Source: Virgibacillus aidingensis
GTDB lineage: Bacteria; Bacillota; Bacilli; Bacillales; Amphibacillaceae
Assembly (NCBI RefSeq): GCF_010994035.1
Contig: NZ_WIXN01000017.1
Coordinates: forward strand, 1 to 64,000
Direction of reading: 5' to 3'
Length of the DNA: 64,000 nt
In this document: one piece after another, positions 20,417 through 28,982 of the stretch
Layout: each line of letters begins with the position of its first letter
Numbering within the stretch: the first letter of the stretch is position 1
The notes under the pieces: generated by a model
Databases searched by the model: none
The model's input: only the letters and a program-made list of their open reading frames with translations
What the model was told of the DNA's origin: nothing
Position numbers and translations under genes: made by a program

Positions 20417-20872
20417 TTATTCTGTCTCTTTTTTTGCAGTATATATATCCTTTTTAATTTGTTTTAAGATTGCTCTTCTGGTCAAAATGCCATCAAAATA
20501 GCCATCTTTGTCCCGAACACATACAAACGGGTAATTGATTAATGTGTTCATGCCTTTCACCAATGTATCCTCTTTTGTTAATTGTGGTATATCCTTACTC
20601 ATAACTTCATGTACACGCATATCCGAGAGCTTTTCAAATTCAAAACGTTCCAGTCCCAGTATTTGATTTAATATAACCGTTTTTCCGATAATGCCTACCA
20701 GCCGGTAGGAAGAATCCAGAACCGGTACAGCGGAATAGCCAGATTTAACAAGTACCAGAAGTGCATGCTCCAGAGGATTATTCACTTGAACATGCGCAAC
20801 TTTTTCCGAGGAGATCATTAAGTCTCCAACCATGGTGGATGCTAAATGTTGTTCCTGTAACGTACTCATCAT
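20417..20872 (-). CDS. darB: CBS-domain c-di-AMP receptor DarB
   Basis: A 151-aa protein of two CBS domains (about 10-65 and 80-140; GYSAVPVLDSSYRLVGIIG is the first core). It resembles B. subtilis YkuL/DarB and Listeria CbpB, which bind cyclic di-AMP and in the apo form activate Rel and pyruvate carboxylase. Assignment rests on length, two-CBS architecture and the yku neighbourhood. The longer frame upstream (to 20920) is rejected: GGGGG lies 7 nt before ATG 20872. Confidence 0.8.
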   Translation of the reverse strand: MMSTLQEQHLASTMVGDLMISSEKVAHVQVNNPLEHALLVLVKSGYSAVPVLDSSYRLVGIIGKTVILNQILGLERFEFEKLSDMRVHEVMSKDIPQLTKEDTLVKGMNTLINYPFVCVRDKDGYFDGILTRRAILKQIKKDIYTAKKETE

Positions 20873-21450
20873 AAGCGCCCCCTTATTTTCTTTCACCCAT
20901 CTAAATTTGTATTTGGACACAGATTAAATAGCGTGATTACCAAAGTACATATATTTCAATGAACAGATTTAAGTATTTTTTTATCACCATATTTAGTTTA
21001 CCATATATCATAGGTGAGCAAAAAAATAATGAGTGATTTTGGATGAATTTTGTCTTTATTTTAAGGAGATTGATTCAAGCAGATAACCAAATTTATCACC
21101 CCCTCAGACTTCTAAAAAAGAAAAACTTAGAACTTTTTAGAAAGCTGCCCAAAGTTAATTTTATTTACACAACAGCAGCTGACAGAATATGTATTTTTTA
21201 CGGCAGTATTGCTCTGCCCCATTAAATATAAAAGAAATCTGCTTTACAGAAGTCTTACATTATTTGTTACAGATAAATTTCCTTTTTTTGTGACTTTAAA
21301 TGTAATTTACCAAAATGATGCTTTTCACATGGATCATCTGTTTGTAATTAATATATGCTTAAACGGATAAATGGATACTGGGCAAACAATGCTGGTTTTG
21401 ATCAATTCATGTTATAATTTTGTTTTATGGACCAGGAAAGGACTGAAATT

Positions 21451-22311
21451 ATGAATAGACGGTCTTTCTTAAAAAAGGCTTTGGGAAGTGTGCTTGCCGT
21501 GTTTGGCTTAAGTGGATCAACTTATTATTATGCCAGGGAAATCGAGACTGGATTATTACATGTAAATGAAAATATAATTTCCTTCCCATCTATTTCACCG
21601 GCGTTTAATCAATTTAAAATTGTACAGTTTTCGGATACCCATCTTGGTTTTCAATATTCCCTGGATCAATTAAAAGAATTGGCAGGAACCATTAATGACC
21701 TGCAGCCGGACATAATCGTTTTTACTGGCGACCTGGTCGATTCTCCTCATTTGTATGACTGGAATCCCAGGCTCATTGATATTCTGGGATCACTGCGGGC
21801 GGGACATGGAAAGTATTGGATATACGGAAACCACGATCATGGCGGATATGGTACAGAAATTGTCCTTGATGTAATGAAGCAGGCTGATTTTACACTATTG
21901 CAAAACAGCCATGTGCTTATCGAAAAAGAAAATGAACGATTTATATTGGCAGGAATTGATGATGTACTGCTCGGCAAACCCGATATAGAAAAGGCCTTGC
22001 AAAATGGAAACCCTGATCTATTTACGATATTGCTGGCCCACGAACCGGATTATGCCGATAAAACCATAAAATTTCCCGTGGATGTCCAATTGTCGGGACA
22101 TAGCCATGGCGGCCAAATACGCTTTCCCTTTCTTGGACATGTATACACTCCTGCCTATGCCGAAAAATATGTGGAAGGAAAATACACACTCCAAAATGGA
22201 AAGCTGGATTTATATGTAAATAAAGGAATAGGTACGACCAGGCTGCCATACAGATTTTTATGCCAGCCGGAAATTCACTTGTTTACACTGGAAAACAGCA
22301 GCTCATTGTAA
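21451..22311 (+). CDS. ykuE: YkuE-like exported metallophosphoesterase
   Basis: A 286-aa calcineurin-type phosphoesterase with a twin-arginine signal (NRRSFLKKA at residues 2-10), so probably Tat-exported and wall-associated as shown for B. subtilis YkuE. Metal motifs: SDTH, FTGDLVD, YGNHDH, LLAHEPD and SGHSHGGQ. A longer frame starts at 21427, but AAAGGA lies 8 nt before ATG 21451. The physiological substrate is not known. It is monocistronic or followed by the sco gene after 97 nt. Confidence 0.88.
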   Translation: MNRRSFLKKALGSVLAVFGLSGSTYYYAREIETGLLHVNENIISFPSISPAFNQFKIVQFSDTHLGFQYSLDQLKELAGTINDLQPDIIVFTGDLVDSPHLYDWNPRLIDILGSLRAGHGKYWIYGNHDHGGYGTEIVLDVMKQADFTLLQNSHVLIEKENERFILAGIDDVLLGKPDIEKALQNGNPDLFTILLAHEPDYADKTIKFPVDVQLSGHSHGGQIRFPFLGHVYTPAYAEKYVEGKYTLQNGKLDLYVNKGIGTTRLPYRFLCQPEIHLFTLENSSSL

Positions 22312-22408
22312 CAGTGCGGCATTACTAATTGTTAACAATTTATACATAGTATTTCCGGCCATTACATGATAAACTATGATAAAAATTTTACCGCGGAGCT
22401 GATAGAAT

Positions 22409-22996
22409 ATGATAAATAGAAATTTTTTCTCTATATTATTGCTGTTTCCCGGCATACTTCTTTTGTTAACCGCCTGTGGAGGCGAGCAGTATGAAGGTGA
22501 AATATCCTTTGAAATAGAAGATTTCACCTTCATTAATCAGGATAATGAAGAAGTAAGCAAAAGCGATTTGGATGGTGAATTTTGGGTTGCCAACTTTATC
22601 TTTACAAACTGTGAAACTGTTTGTCCGCCCATGACCTCCAATATGGCCAGTTTACAATCACAATTAAGTGAAGCCGGATTGGATGATGTTAAGCTCGTAT
22701 CTTTTACAGCTGATCCGGAAAGAGACACACCGGAAGCTTTAAAGGAATTTGGGGAATCGAGGGGGGCGTCCTTTGATAATTGGCATTTCCTCACGGGTTA
22801 CGACTTTGAAGAGATTCAGTCATTCTCCGTAGATAGTTTCAAATCTTCATTGGAAAAAGAACCGGATTCTGACCAAATGATGCACACAATACGTTTTTTC
22901 CTGATTTCACCGGAAGGCAATGCCATTAACATGTATACAGGCACGGAGGCTGCAGCCATGGAGCAAATTGTAGAAGATATCAGCAGTATGTATTAA
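22409..22996 (+). CDS. Sco-type copper chaperone lipoprotein
   Basis: A 195-aa membrane-anchored SCO1/SenC protein; family members assemble the CuA site of cytochrome c oxidase. It has lipobox LLTAC (Cys about 23), the copper-binding CETVCPP motif and the third ligand His in MMHTIRF, so all three copper ligands are present. Thioredoxin-like fold. B. subtilis YpmQ is the counterpart. No oxidase genes are nearby. Confidence 0.9.
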   Translation: MINRNFFSILLLFPGILLLLTACGGEQYEGEISFEIEDFTFINQDNEEVSKSDLDGEFWVANFIFTNCETVCPPMTSNMASLQSQLSEAGLDDVKLVSFTADPERDTPEALKEFGESRGASFDNWHFLTGYDFEEIQSFSVDSFKSSLEKEPDSDQMMHTIRFFLISPEGNAINMYTGTEAAAMEQIVEDISSMY

Positions 22997-23002
22997 CTTT
23001 TC

Positions 23003-23038
23003 TTGACTATTCCATTGTATTTTTGGGATAGTCTTTTA
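23003..23038 (+). terminator. Terminator of the sco gene
   Basis: GACTATTCC pairs with GGGATAGTC, followed by TTTT. The rest of the interval to 23299 holds no recognised feature. Confidence 0.75.
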
Positions 23039-23298
23039 AAATAGATTTTCCGGAACTGCCTTCAGGGGAATGCACCTCTTAATTTTTTGTTCAAATCATC
23101 TTTCCGGCAGCAAACTTTGATCAATTCAGTTTTTCGAACAATTTTCCGTAACTTTTGATAGGTACTTGCATAAGTAAACGCTTTACGATAGGATAAAGAC
23201 AAGCTATGCCGTCATATTTTGATACTTCGGTAAATAAAAGCGGTTTGCCTCAAATATATTGGAAGGCTGACAGCTGAAGAAGGAAGGGGGATAACTGT

Positions 23299-23772
23299 AT
23301 GTCGGAGGAAACGGCACTAAATGACATAGCTAAAGCATTATATACCATTAACCGTCACGCAAAAACAGCGCCAAACCCAAAACATTTATATTCCATGAAA
23401 AAAGAAGCAATAAGTCAACTGTTAAAAAAGAATCAGGCGGTAAAAATAGGACTTCACTTTTCCAATCATCCGAAATTGAGCAATCAGCACTCCACCCTGC
23501 TAGTTAAAGTAGATGAATATTATTTTCATATACCTCCAACAAAACAAGATTTTAAAGACCTTGACCATTTGGGATCTCTTGATAATAATTATAGAAATCC
23601 GCGAGCTAAAATGTCCTTGTCACAGGCAAAACGAGTAATCTACGACTATATCGGGTGGACTCCCCCAAAAACACAGGGTACGCAAGGAGCTAAGAAGCAA
23701 TATTCTTCAGCATATTTTACTCCATCTTCTCTTGGCAAAATGGAATGGCCGCCAAGAAAAACTCATCGATAG
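23299..23772 (+). CDS. kre: Kre/YkyB protein
   Basis: A 157-aa basic protein of the YkyB family, with conserved ALYTINRHAK, LVKVDEYYFHIPPT and SLSQAKRVIYDY segments. In B. subtilis YkyB was renamed Kre and lowers comK mRNA stability, acting as a competence brake in a bistable switch. There is no known enzymatic motif. The C-terminal 30 residues are low-complexity and basic. A GGGGG site lies about 8 nt before the ATG. Function in this organism is inferred. Confidence 0.85.
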   Translation: MSEETALNDIAKALYTINRHAKTAPNPKHLYSMKKEAISQLLKKNQAVKIGLHFSNHPKLSNQHSTLLVKVDEYYFHIPPTKQDFKDLDHLGSLDNNYRNPRAKMSLSQAKRVIYDYIGWTPPKTQGTQGAKKQYSSAYFTPSSLGKMEWPPRKTHR

Positions 23773-23854
23773 ACTAAAAGTATGACAAACCTTCCGAAAC
23801 TGCATGTTTTACTTCTGTTGTTTTAGGTAATATACAGTAAAAGGAGGTAGCCAT

Positions 23855-24079
23855 ATGGAGGAGTTAAATGATTTTCTTTATGAGCTGAAAAAGTACGCGG
23901 GTCAGACACATACGCTTAAAGACAAATACGAAAAATTGAATGAAGCAGAAAAGAAAAAAGTAATGGATGCTGCACCGGACAACTTAAGTGCTCCGGATCA
24001 ATTTTTCCAGCCGGTATTTGAATGGCTGGAGGCGATGTATGAATCTATGGATGTCAGAGAAGAAGAAATGAAAGGGTAA
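23855..24079 (+). CDS. Small charged protein, unknown
   Basis: A 74-aa acidic, helical protein (MEELNDFLYELKKYAGQ...) with no recognised domain. AAAGGAGG lies 6 nt before the ATG, and a strong terminator follows, so it looks like a real monocistronic gene. No family was recognised. Confidence 0.65.
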   Translation: MEELNDFLYELKKYAGQTHTLKDKYEKLNEAEKKKVMDAAPDNLSAPDQFFQPVFEWLEAMYESMDVREEEMKG

Positions 24080-24127
24080 GATGCACTTATAGCAGCAGCA
24101 AACTGCCCTGTTTATTCTTAAGAGGAA

Positions 24128-24168
24128 ATAAAACGCATGAGAAATTAAAATTCCATGCGTTTTTTTCT
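24128..24168 (+). terminator. Terminator
   Basis: AAACGCATG pairs with CATGCGTTT, followed by TTTT, after the 74-aa gene. Confidence 0.85.
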
Positions 24169-24195
24169 TGCAGTTTTACACCGTCGGAAATCGCT

Positions 24196-24537
24196 TTATT
24201 GTTGCTTTTTTATAAATCTTGTAAAAATAGAATGTCCCAGCAAAAAAATGCCAAGTACACTAAAACACTGGAGAGATATTTTCAATACGAGGTGTAATGA
24301 CAGTCCTAACCTTTCATTGGTTATCGCTGCCGTAAAGATCAAAATGAGAAAGAGAAAACTGCTCATCATGTAGCTTAATAGTTTTGGTGACTGCAGAGAA
24401 ATAAGCCAATGAACGAAAGGGTTCAAAACAAAATACAGCAGTCCCAGCAGAAATAGCAAGATAACGAAATAAATATGTTCCTCTTTCACTCCTAAAATAT
24501 AAAGCTGTGTTAAATTTAACCACATAACTGTAAGCAA
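24196..24537 (-). CDS. Small four-helix membrane protein
   Basis: A 113-aa hydrophobic protein with four predicted membrane segments (about 20-40, 52-72, 76-90 and 88-108). A TTG start is chosen because GAGGAGGGGGG lies 6 nt upstream; the ATG four codons later is too far from it. No family was recognised. It converges on the 74-aa gene. Confidence 0.55.
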   Translation of the reverse strand: MLTVMWLNLTQLYILGVKEEHIYFVILLFLLGLLYFVLNPFVHWLISLQSPKLLSYMMSSFLFLILIFTAAITNERLGLSLHLVLKISLQCFSVLGIFLLGHSIFTRFIKKQQ

Positions 24538-24750
24538 ATTTAGCCCCCCTCCTCTATTTGTAAACTTAATAATAAGTCTCTACCTCTGTAAGTAAGTATA
24601 TACGTAGAATAGGAATATCTTTTTCTTAAGGTGAATGATAAGGCTTGACTTTCACCCGATTGCTTCAGAAAATGGGGAGTATAATGAACTATGCTTTACT
24701 GTTTTAATAGACATTTCATTTTAACATATACGAAGAAAGGCGGGGATAAG

Positions 24751-25656
24751 TTGAATAAAGCTTTTTTATTCATCATTACCGGTGCTGCGCTATGGGGGAC
24801 GATAGGCTGGTATGTAAATCATTTATATGATTATGGATTTACCCCAATGGAAGTTGTTACATTGCGGGCATGGACGTCAGCGATTTTGCTGCTCATATTC
24901 ATGCTTATTGCTGCACCGAAAAAGATGAAGCTAAAATCCTTTACAGATATCAGATATTTTATCGGCACAGGAATATTCAGCATTATATTTTTTAATTACT
25001 GTTTGTTTACAGCTATAGAACTATCCACAATACCTATGGCAACTGCACTATTGTATACAGCTCCGGCATTTGTGATCATTATTTCCTTTTTCGTCTTTAG
25101 GGAGCCGCTTACCAGAGTTAAAATTATTTCTTTAATACTTACTTTATTTGGTACCGCATTGGTTGTTGGTCTTATACCGATAAATCTGCAAGCCATTCAG
25201 ATCGGCAGCATTCTATTTGGTCTGGGATCCGGAATCGGGTATGCGCTTTACAGTATTTTCAGCAAGTTTGCTTTAAAAAAATACAGCAGTCTTATTATTA
25301 CTACATATACTTTTACAGTAGCTGCTATTGCTTTGACCCCTTTTTTTCCATACAGTGAAAAAGGGCATTTATTAATGGATCCGACCGTCCTTCTTTATGC
25401 ATTTGGTTTAGGTTTTCTTCCGACTGCGTTTGCCTATATTATTTATACATATGGTTTGAATCAGACGGAAGCATCGAATGCATCCATTTTATCGACAATC
25501 GAGCCTGTCGTTGCTTCACTGATAGGTGTATTCATATTCCAGGAAGCCTTTACTTTCATCCAGATGATTGGTATGGGCTGTATTATCGGAGCTGTGATCC
25601 TTGTTCAGTACAGAAGAAGACCTGAAGGCCGGAGTAAATCATATATGCAAAATTAA
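24751..25656 (+). CDS. EamA/DMT-family permease
   Basis: A 301-aa, ten-helix protein with two EamA repeats (about 5-135 and 150-290); the family moves amino acids, carboxylates or other small metabolites. The first repeat shows ALWGTIGWYV, the second STIEPVVASLIGV. TTG 24751 is preferred over the longer frame at 24691, since AAAGGCGGGG lies about 5 nt upstream. Substrate unknown. A perfect TATAAT is present at 24680 but without a well-spaced -35. Confidence 0.8.
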   Translation: MNKAFLFIITGAALWGTIGWYVNHLYDYGFTPMEVVTLRAWTSAILLLIFMLIAAPKKMKLKSFTDIRYFIGTGIFSIIFFNYCLFTAIELSTIPMATALLYTAPAFVIIISFFVFREPLTRVKIISLILTLFGTALVVGLIPINLQAIQIGSILFGLGSGIGYALYSIFSKFALKKYSSLIITTYTFTVAAIALTPFFPYSEKGHLLMDPTVLLYAFGLGFLPTAFAYIIYTYGLNQTEASNASILSTIEPVVASLIGVFIFQEAFTFIQMIGMGCIIGAVILVQYRRRPEGRSKSYMQN

Positions 25657-25666
25657 CTTTCCTCAC

Positions 25667-25682
25667 AGTGATGCATTTCACG
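25667..25682. promoter_or_regulatory. Dyad upstream of ric (Fnr/NsrR-like)
   Basis: AGTGA-N6-TCACG fits the Fnr consensus TGTGA-N6-TCACA at four of five bases per arm. The same stretch contains GATGCATTT, an NsrR-like half-site. It lies about 33 nt before a TATACT -10 (25715-25720) with no good -35, as expected for an activator-dependent or repressed stress gene. Confidence 0.4.
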
Positions 25683-25739
25683 GTATAGTTAAATGAAAAT
25701 AGTTATCATTTAATTATACTGAAAATAGGAGGAATTAGC

Positions 25740-26432
25740 ATGCAGTTATTTACAACTGAACATACACCGGCTGAAATTGTAAAATTATTTCCAAAAGCAA
25801 GCGATTTGTTCAAGAGCGAGAGAATTGATTTTTGCTGTGGAGGAAATCGTCCGCTTTATGAAGTCTTTGCGGAAAAAGACCTGGATCAAACAGTGATTAT
25901 GTCTAATTTAAATAAAGCATATGAAGTATGGAGCAAAGAGGAGAATGAAACAATTGATTGGGATAAGATCCCTTTAGCCGACTTGGTGGATCATATTGTA
26001 GAAAGCCACCATGCTTATTTGCATGAAGAGCTCGCACCATTGAGTCAGTTCGTCACAAAGGTTTTCCGAAGGCATGGAGCAGACCATCCGCATCTTAAAG
26101 AATTACATCGTCTCTTTAACAATTTTAAAGTGGATATGGAAGAACATCTTGTGAACGAGGAAGACAATGTTTTTCCACTCATTAAAGAATATGAGAAAAG
26201 CCCGAGCGAAGACCTTAAGCAGCGGATTATTGAAGCAAATGGCGGTCTGGAAGACGATCATCAGGCTTCAGGAGATTTGCTAAAGCAGATGAGAGAAATT
26301 ACTGAGGATTTCACCCCTCCATCCGGCGCTTGCAATTCTTATCGAATTACCTATGCAAGACTGGAAGAATTGGAATCAAATACTTTTCAGCATATCCATC
26401 TGGAAAACAACATTCTGTTTAAACGAATTTAA
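25740..26432 (+). CDS. ric: Iron-sulfur cluster repair di-iron protein
   Basis: A 230-aa ScdA/YtfE/RIC protein that repairs iron-sulfur clusters after nitrosative or oxidative stress. The N-terminal DUF542 part carries DFCCGG (about 31-36); the hemerythrin-like part supplies the di-iron ligands (HHAYLHEEL, EEHLVNEED, DDHQ, HIHLENN). AGGAGG lies before the ATG. An Fnr/NsrR-like dyad lies upstream and it shares a bidirectional terminator with fbpB. Confidence 0.92.
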   Translation: MQLFTTEHTPAEIVKLFPKASDLFKSERIDFCCGGNRPLYEVFAEKDLDQTVIMSNLNKAYEVWSKEENETIDWDKIPLADLVDHIVESHHAYLHEELAPLSQFVTKVFRRHGADHPHLKELHRLFNNFKVDMEEHLVNEEDNVFPLIKEYEKSPSEDLKQRIIEANGGLEDDHQASGDLLKQMREITEDFTPPSGACNSYRITYARLEELESNTFQHIHLENNILFKRI

Positions 26433-26467
26433 TGCTGCTTAAACTAAAAACGACTTTATGTTAAATA

Positions 26468-26533
26468 GTAAAAAGGTCTGACCTTACAGACGAATTTAAA
26501 TTCCTTTCGCCTGAAATGCCAGACCTTTTTTAC
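26468..26533. terminator. Bidirectional terminator between ric and fbpB
   Basis: AAAAAGGTCTG pairs with CAGACCTTTTT across a 40-nt loop, with T-runs in both directions between converging genes. Confidence 0.75.
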
Positions 26534-26539
26534 TAGCCA

Positions 26540-26695
26540 TTACATGCTCAGTTCCCTATTATTTTCTCTTAAAGCAGCTTCTTCCTGCCTTTTCTCCAAA
26601 CGCATTTCTATATTGGAGATGCTCTTTTCATCCCGCATAAGTTCCTGTTTATTTTGCTGAACAAGCTGTTCAAAATTTAATGTTTTTGGTCTCAT
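26540..26695 (-). CDS. FbpB-family small basic protein
   Basis: A 51-aa protein beginning MRPKTLNFEQLVQQNKQEL, characteristic of the FbpB family of small basic proteins; in B. subtilis these are Fur-regulated and act with the FsrA iron-sparing RNA. AAAAGGAG lies 8 nt before this ATG, so the longer frame to 26737 is rejected. No convincing Fur box was found upstream, so iron control is not shown here. Confidence 0.75.
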   Translation of the reverse strand: MRPKTLNFEQLVQQNKQELMRDEKSISNIEMRLEKRQEEAALRENNRELSM

Positions 26696-27188
26696 GTAAT
26701 ACACTCCTTTTAGGTATTCATTCTTACTATACCCCAATTTTCAGGTTATAAATCAAAACTGTTTGAACAATTTATAACATTTTCAACTTGTAAGTATGAA
26801 TTTGTTTAATAAAACTTACAAATAAAAATATGGTAGTGTTTCTCGCATTCCGGGCAGGAGCGTGAATTTTGAATGTTTAGGTCATACCGCTATTTTTATA
26901 CGTGAAGAAATATACTTCAACTTATTGTGAAATGTTGGAATTGGAAAGAGTAAAACCATTATGCTTCATGGTTATGTGATAAAACAGGGGCATATTTCAC
27001 TTTCCCCAAAGCCTTGTCAGTCGTGGGGTAAACGTATCTTAAAAAAGGGTATCATGGCCATAGATCCTGGTCTCTACTTAAGACGAAGGATATATACGGC
27101 TTACATATACCTGTTTTTAACAAATCACTTTTGGGAAAGACTCAATCAATCGGAAGCTTTTAGCAGGAGAAAGAGATAAGAATTATCA

Positions 27189-27350
27189 TTAATTTTTTTG
27201 CTTCATATCTTCATACAGGTTGAGCAAACGGTCCAATTCCTGACTGATTGCTATAGATTCAAAATCATTCAGGCCTTTTTCCATGGCCACCGATGTCATT
27301 TTGTTTCGCAAAAATTCTATACGTTGTAATACTTGATCAATTGCACACAT
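27189..27350 (-). CDS. Spo0E-like aspartyl-phosphate phosphatase
   Basis: A 53-aa two-helix protein containing SQELDRLLNLY, the signature of Spo0E-like phosphatases, which dephosphorylate Spo0A~P and delay sporulation. The N-terminal helix IDQVLQRIEFLRNKM also fits. It is short and easily missed. TAAGGAGG lies 14 nt before the ATG, a long spacing, but no closer in-frame start exists. A promoter candidate lies at 27390-27419. Confidence 0.85.
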   Translation of the reverse strand: MCAIDQVLQRIEFLRNKMTSVAMEKGLNDFESIAISQELDRLLNLYEDMKQKN

Positions 27351-27389
27351 GAGGGTTACGCTGACCTCCTTATTTAGTTAGATATACTA

Positions 27390-27419
27390 AATATAACATA
27401 TTTTTGCAAAAATCAACAA
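27390..27419 (-). promoter_or_regulatory. Candidate promoter of the spo0E-like gene
   Basis: On the minus strand TTGTTG (27414-27419) is followed after 18 nt by TATATT (27390-27395), about 40 nt before the start codon. Confidence 0.5.
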
Positions 27420-27672
27420 GTTTTTATGTGTTACTTAGTACCTAATATATCCCTTTCTATAACAGACTGCGATTTTTATCTAAATGTTAAACTTTCTTCA
27501 ACGTTTGACCAAGTACATGTTTCAGAATATATTGAATGTAATATCGAGTGAGCATAACCAACTAAAGCTCGAATAAATCTTCATGATGTGCTACTATAAA
27601 ATAGTAATCAGCGGTATACTTAAATGAATACTACACTTGCTGATGAAAGATTTTCTGGAAGGGATGTCTCTG

Positions 27673-28194
27673 GTGAGTCAAACAAAGAAAAAAGAATGGC
27701 TTGAATGGACTAAAGCAATCATTATAGCGTTATTAATAGCTTTCTTTATAAGAACCTTTCTTTTCGCTACTTCTATTGTAGAAGGTGAAAGTATGGAGCC
27801 AACACTGGAAGACGGAGAAAGAGTGGTTTTTAATAAGCTTGTTTATTTTATTGATCAGCCCGAACGGGGCGATATTGTCATCATAGAAAGGCCAGTTCAA
27901 AACTATGTAAAACGAATTATTGGATTGCCCGGTGAAACAATCGAAGTAAATGATGGCAATTTATATATAAACAATGAAAAGTATGATCAAACTTTTATTT
28001 CAGATGAAACCAAAAGAAACACTGGAAGCCTGGGCCCCATCGAAATTCCTGAGGGCAGTTATTTTGTAATGGGCGATAACCGCGCAATCAGTTTAGACAG
28101 CAGAAATGGTCTCGGTTTTGTGGAAGAAGATAATATCATTGGAAGATCCGAATTTGTTATTTTCCCTTTCGATCAATGGGCAAGAACAAAATAG
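27673..28194 (+). CDS. Type I signal peptidase
   Basis: A SipS/SipT-type leader peptidase that cleaves secretory signal peptides outside the membrane. One N-terminal membrane anchor (about 14-34); catalytic Ser in EGESMEPTL, Lys in YVKRIIGLPGE, and the conserved MGDNRAISLDSRNG box. With GTG 27673 it is 173 aa; GGAAGGG lies 9 nt upstream. The longer frame (TTG 27637 or ATG 27643) lacks a ribosome site. Single-membrane-pass Gram-positive type. Confidence 0.88.
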   Translation: MSQTKKKEWLEWTKAIIIALLIAFFIRTFLFATSIVEGESMEPTLEDGERVVFNKLVYFIDQPERGDIVIIERPVQNYVKRIIGLPGETIEVNDGNLYINNEKYDQTFISDETKRNTGSLGPIEIPEGSYFVMGDNRAISLDSRNGLGFVEEDNIIGRSEFVIFPFDQWARTK

Positions 28195-28383
28195 CCGGAG
28201 AAGCAGTCTGTTTGATTTCGTCCTCATGGTTTACAAAGTACATTGACTGAAACCGGCACCATACCGGCATCTCATTATATCCGGTGCTCAAAAAAACTGT
28301 CCTCCTGCTTTTTGGAAAAACTCGCATTCGCACATATTTTGGTGAATGTGTTAATGTTTCTTATCCTTAAAACTTAAAAGTTA

Positions 28384-28580
28384 CCGTTTCCTCGTCCCAC
28401 CATAAACATTTGGGACTGCGGTACGCCGTTCCTCCTCCCACCATAAACATTTGGGACTGCGGTACGCCGTTCCTCCTCCCACCATAAACATTTGGGACTG
28501 CGGTACGATCGTTCCTCGTCCAACCATAAACATTTGGGACTGCGGTACGATCGTTCCTCGTCCCACCATAAACATTTGCT
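28384..28580. repeat. Palindromic 42-bp repeat array 2
   Basis: Four units of 41-42 bp plus a partial left unit: CATAAACATTT recurs at 28401, 28442, 28483, 28525 and 28567. The outer stem GGGAC/GTCCC is largely kept, though some units read CTCCC or GTCCA. The inner stem is ACG-C-CGT in two units and ACGATCGT in two, against ACAGCTGT in array 1. These are paired changes that keep complementarity. The array lies between signal peptidase and a terminator. Confidence 0.9.
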
Positions 28581-28602
28581 GGAATTTTGATTTGCTTTAC
28601 GG

Positions 28603-28636
28603 TAAAAAGGCTTGGTACCTTGCCAAGCCTTTTTGG
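28603..28636. terminator. Intrinsic terminator
   Basis: AAAAAGGCTTGG pairs with CCAAGCCTTTTT around a short loop; symmetrical, so it can serve the signal peptidase gene (+) and the small gene at 28674 (-). Confidence 0.85.
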
Positions 28637-28673
28637 CTGAACTGATGATCATCTAAATCACTTCAGCATGTAT

Positions 28674-28757
28674 TTATTTTTCCCTGTCAAATATCATATA
28701 TCCTATATTTAAAACAATAATTGCCAAAGCAGCTACCCCCAATGCCAATTCCCACAT
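28674..28757 (-). CDS. 27-aa single-helix membrane peptide
   Basis: A 27-residue frame (MWELALGVAALAIIV...) made of one hydrophobic helix and a charged C-terminal tail ending in FDREK. AAGGAGG lies 9 nt before the ATG and a terminator follows, so it looks translated. No family was recognised. Confidence 0.6.
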   Translation of the reverse strand: MWELALGVAALAIIVLNIGYMIFDREK

Positions 28758-28982
28758 AAATATGCACCTCCTTAACAGTATCTATGTACAGATGTTTAAA
28801 ATAGCTTAGCAAGATAGTAAAAACAAAGGGTAAATCATTATAACAATGTTCTTATGATCACTCATCCTTACACTATTATGGAACATTCTCTTCTATATCA
28901 TACCAATTAATCCTCCCTAAATAAAGCAAAAATATGATATTATAAAGTGAAACATATTTTGATAAAGCAGGTGTTATGCCTT

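Noticed and set aside
20242-20457. 71-codon plus-strand frame upstream of darB
   Set aside because: Overlaps the darB stop region, lacks a ribosome site; the CTTGCCGC/GCGGCAAG repeat there is a distant pair without T-run.
26961-27179. 72-codon plus-strand frame
   Set aside because: No ribosome site, odd composition and no recognisable family.
28374-28652. Frames of 60-90 codons over the second repeat array on both strands
   Set aside because: By-products of the tandem repeats; repeated peptides only, no translation signals.
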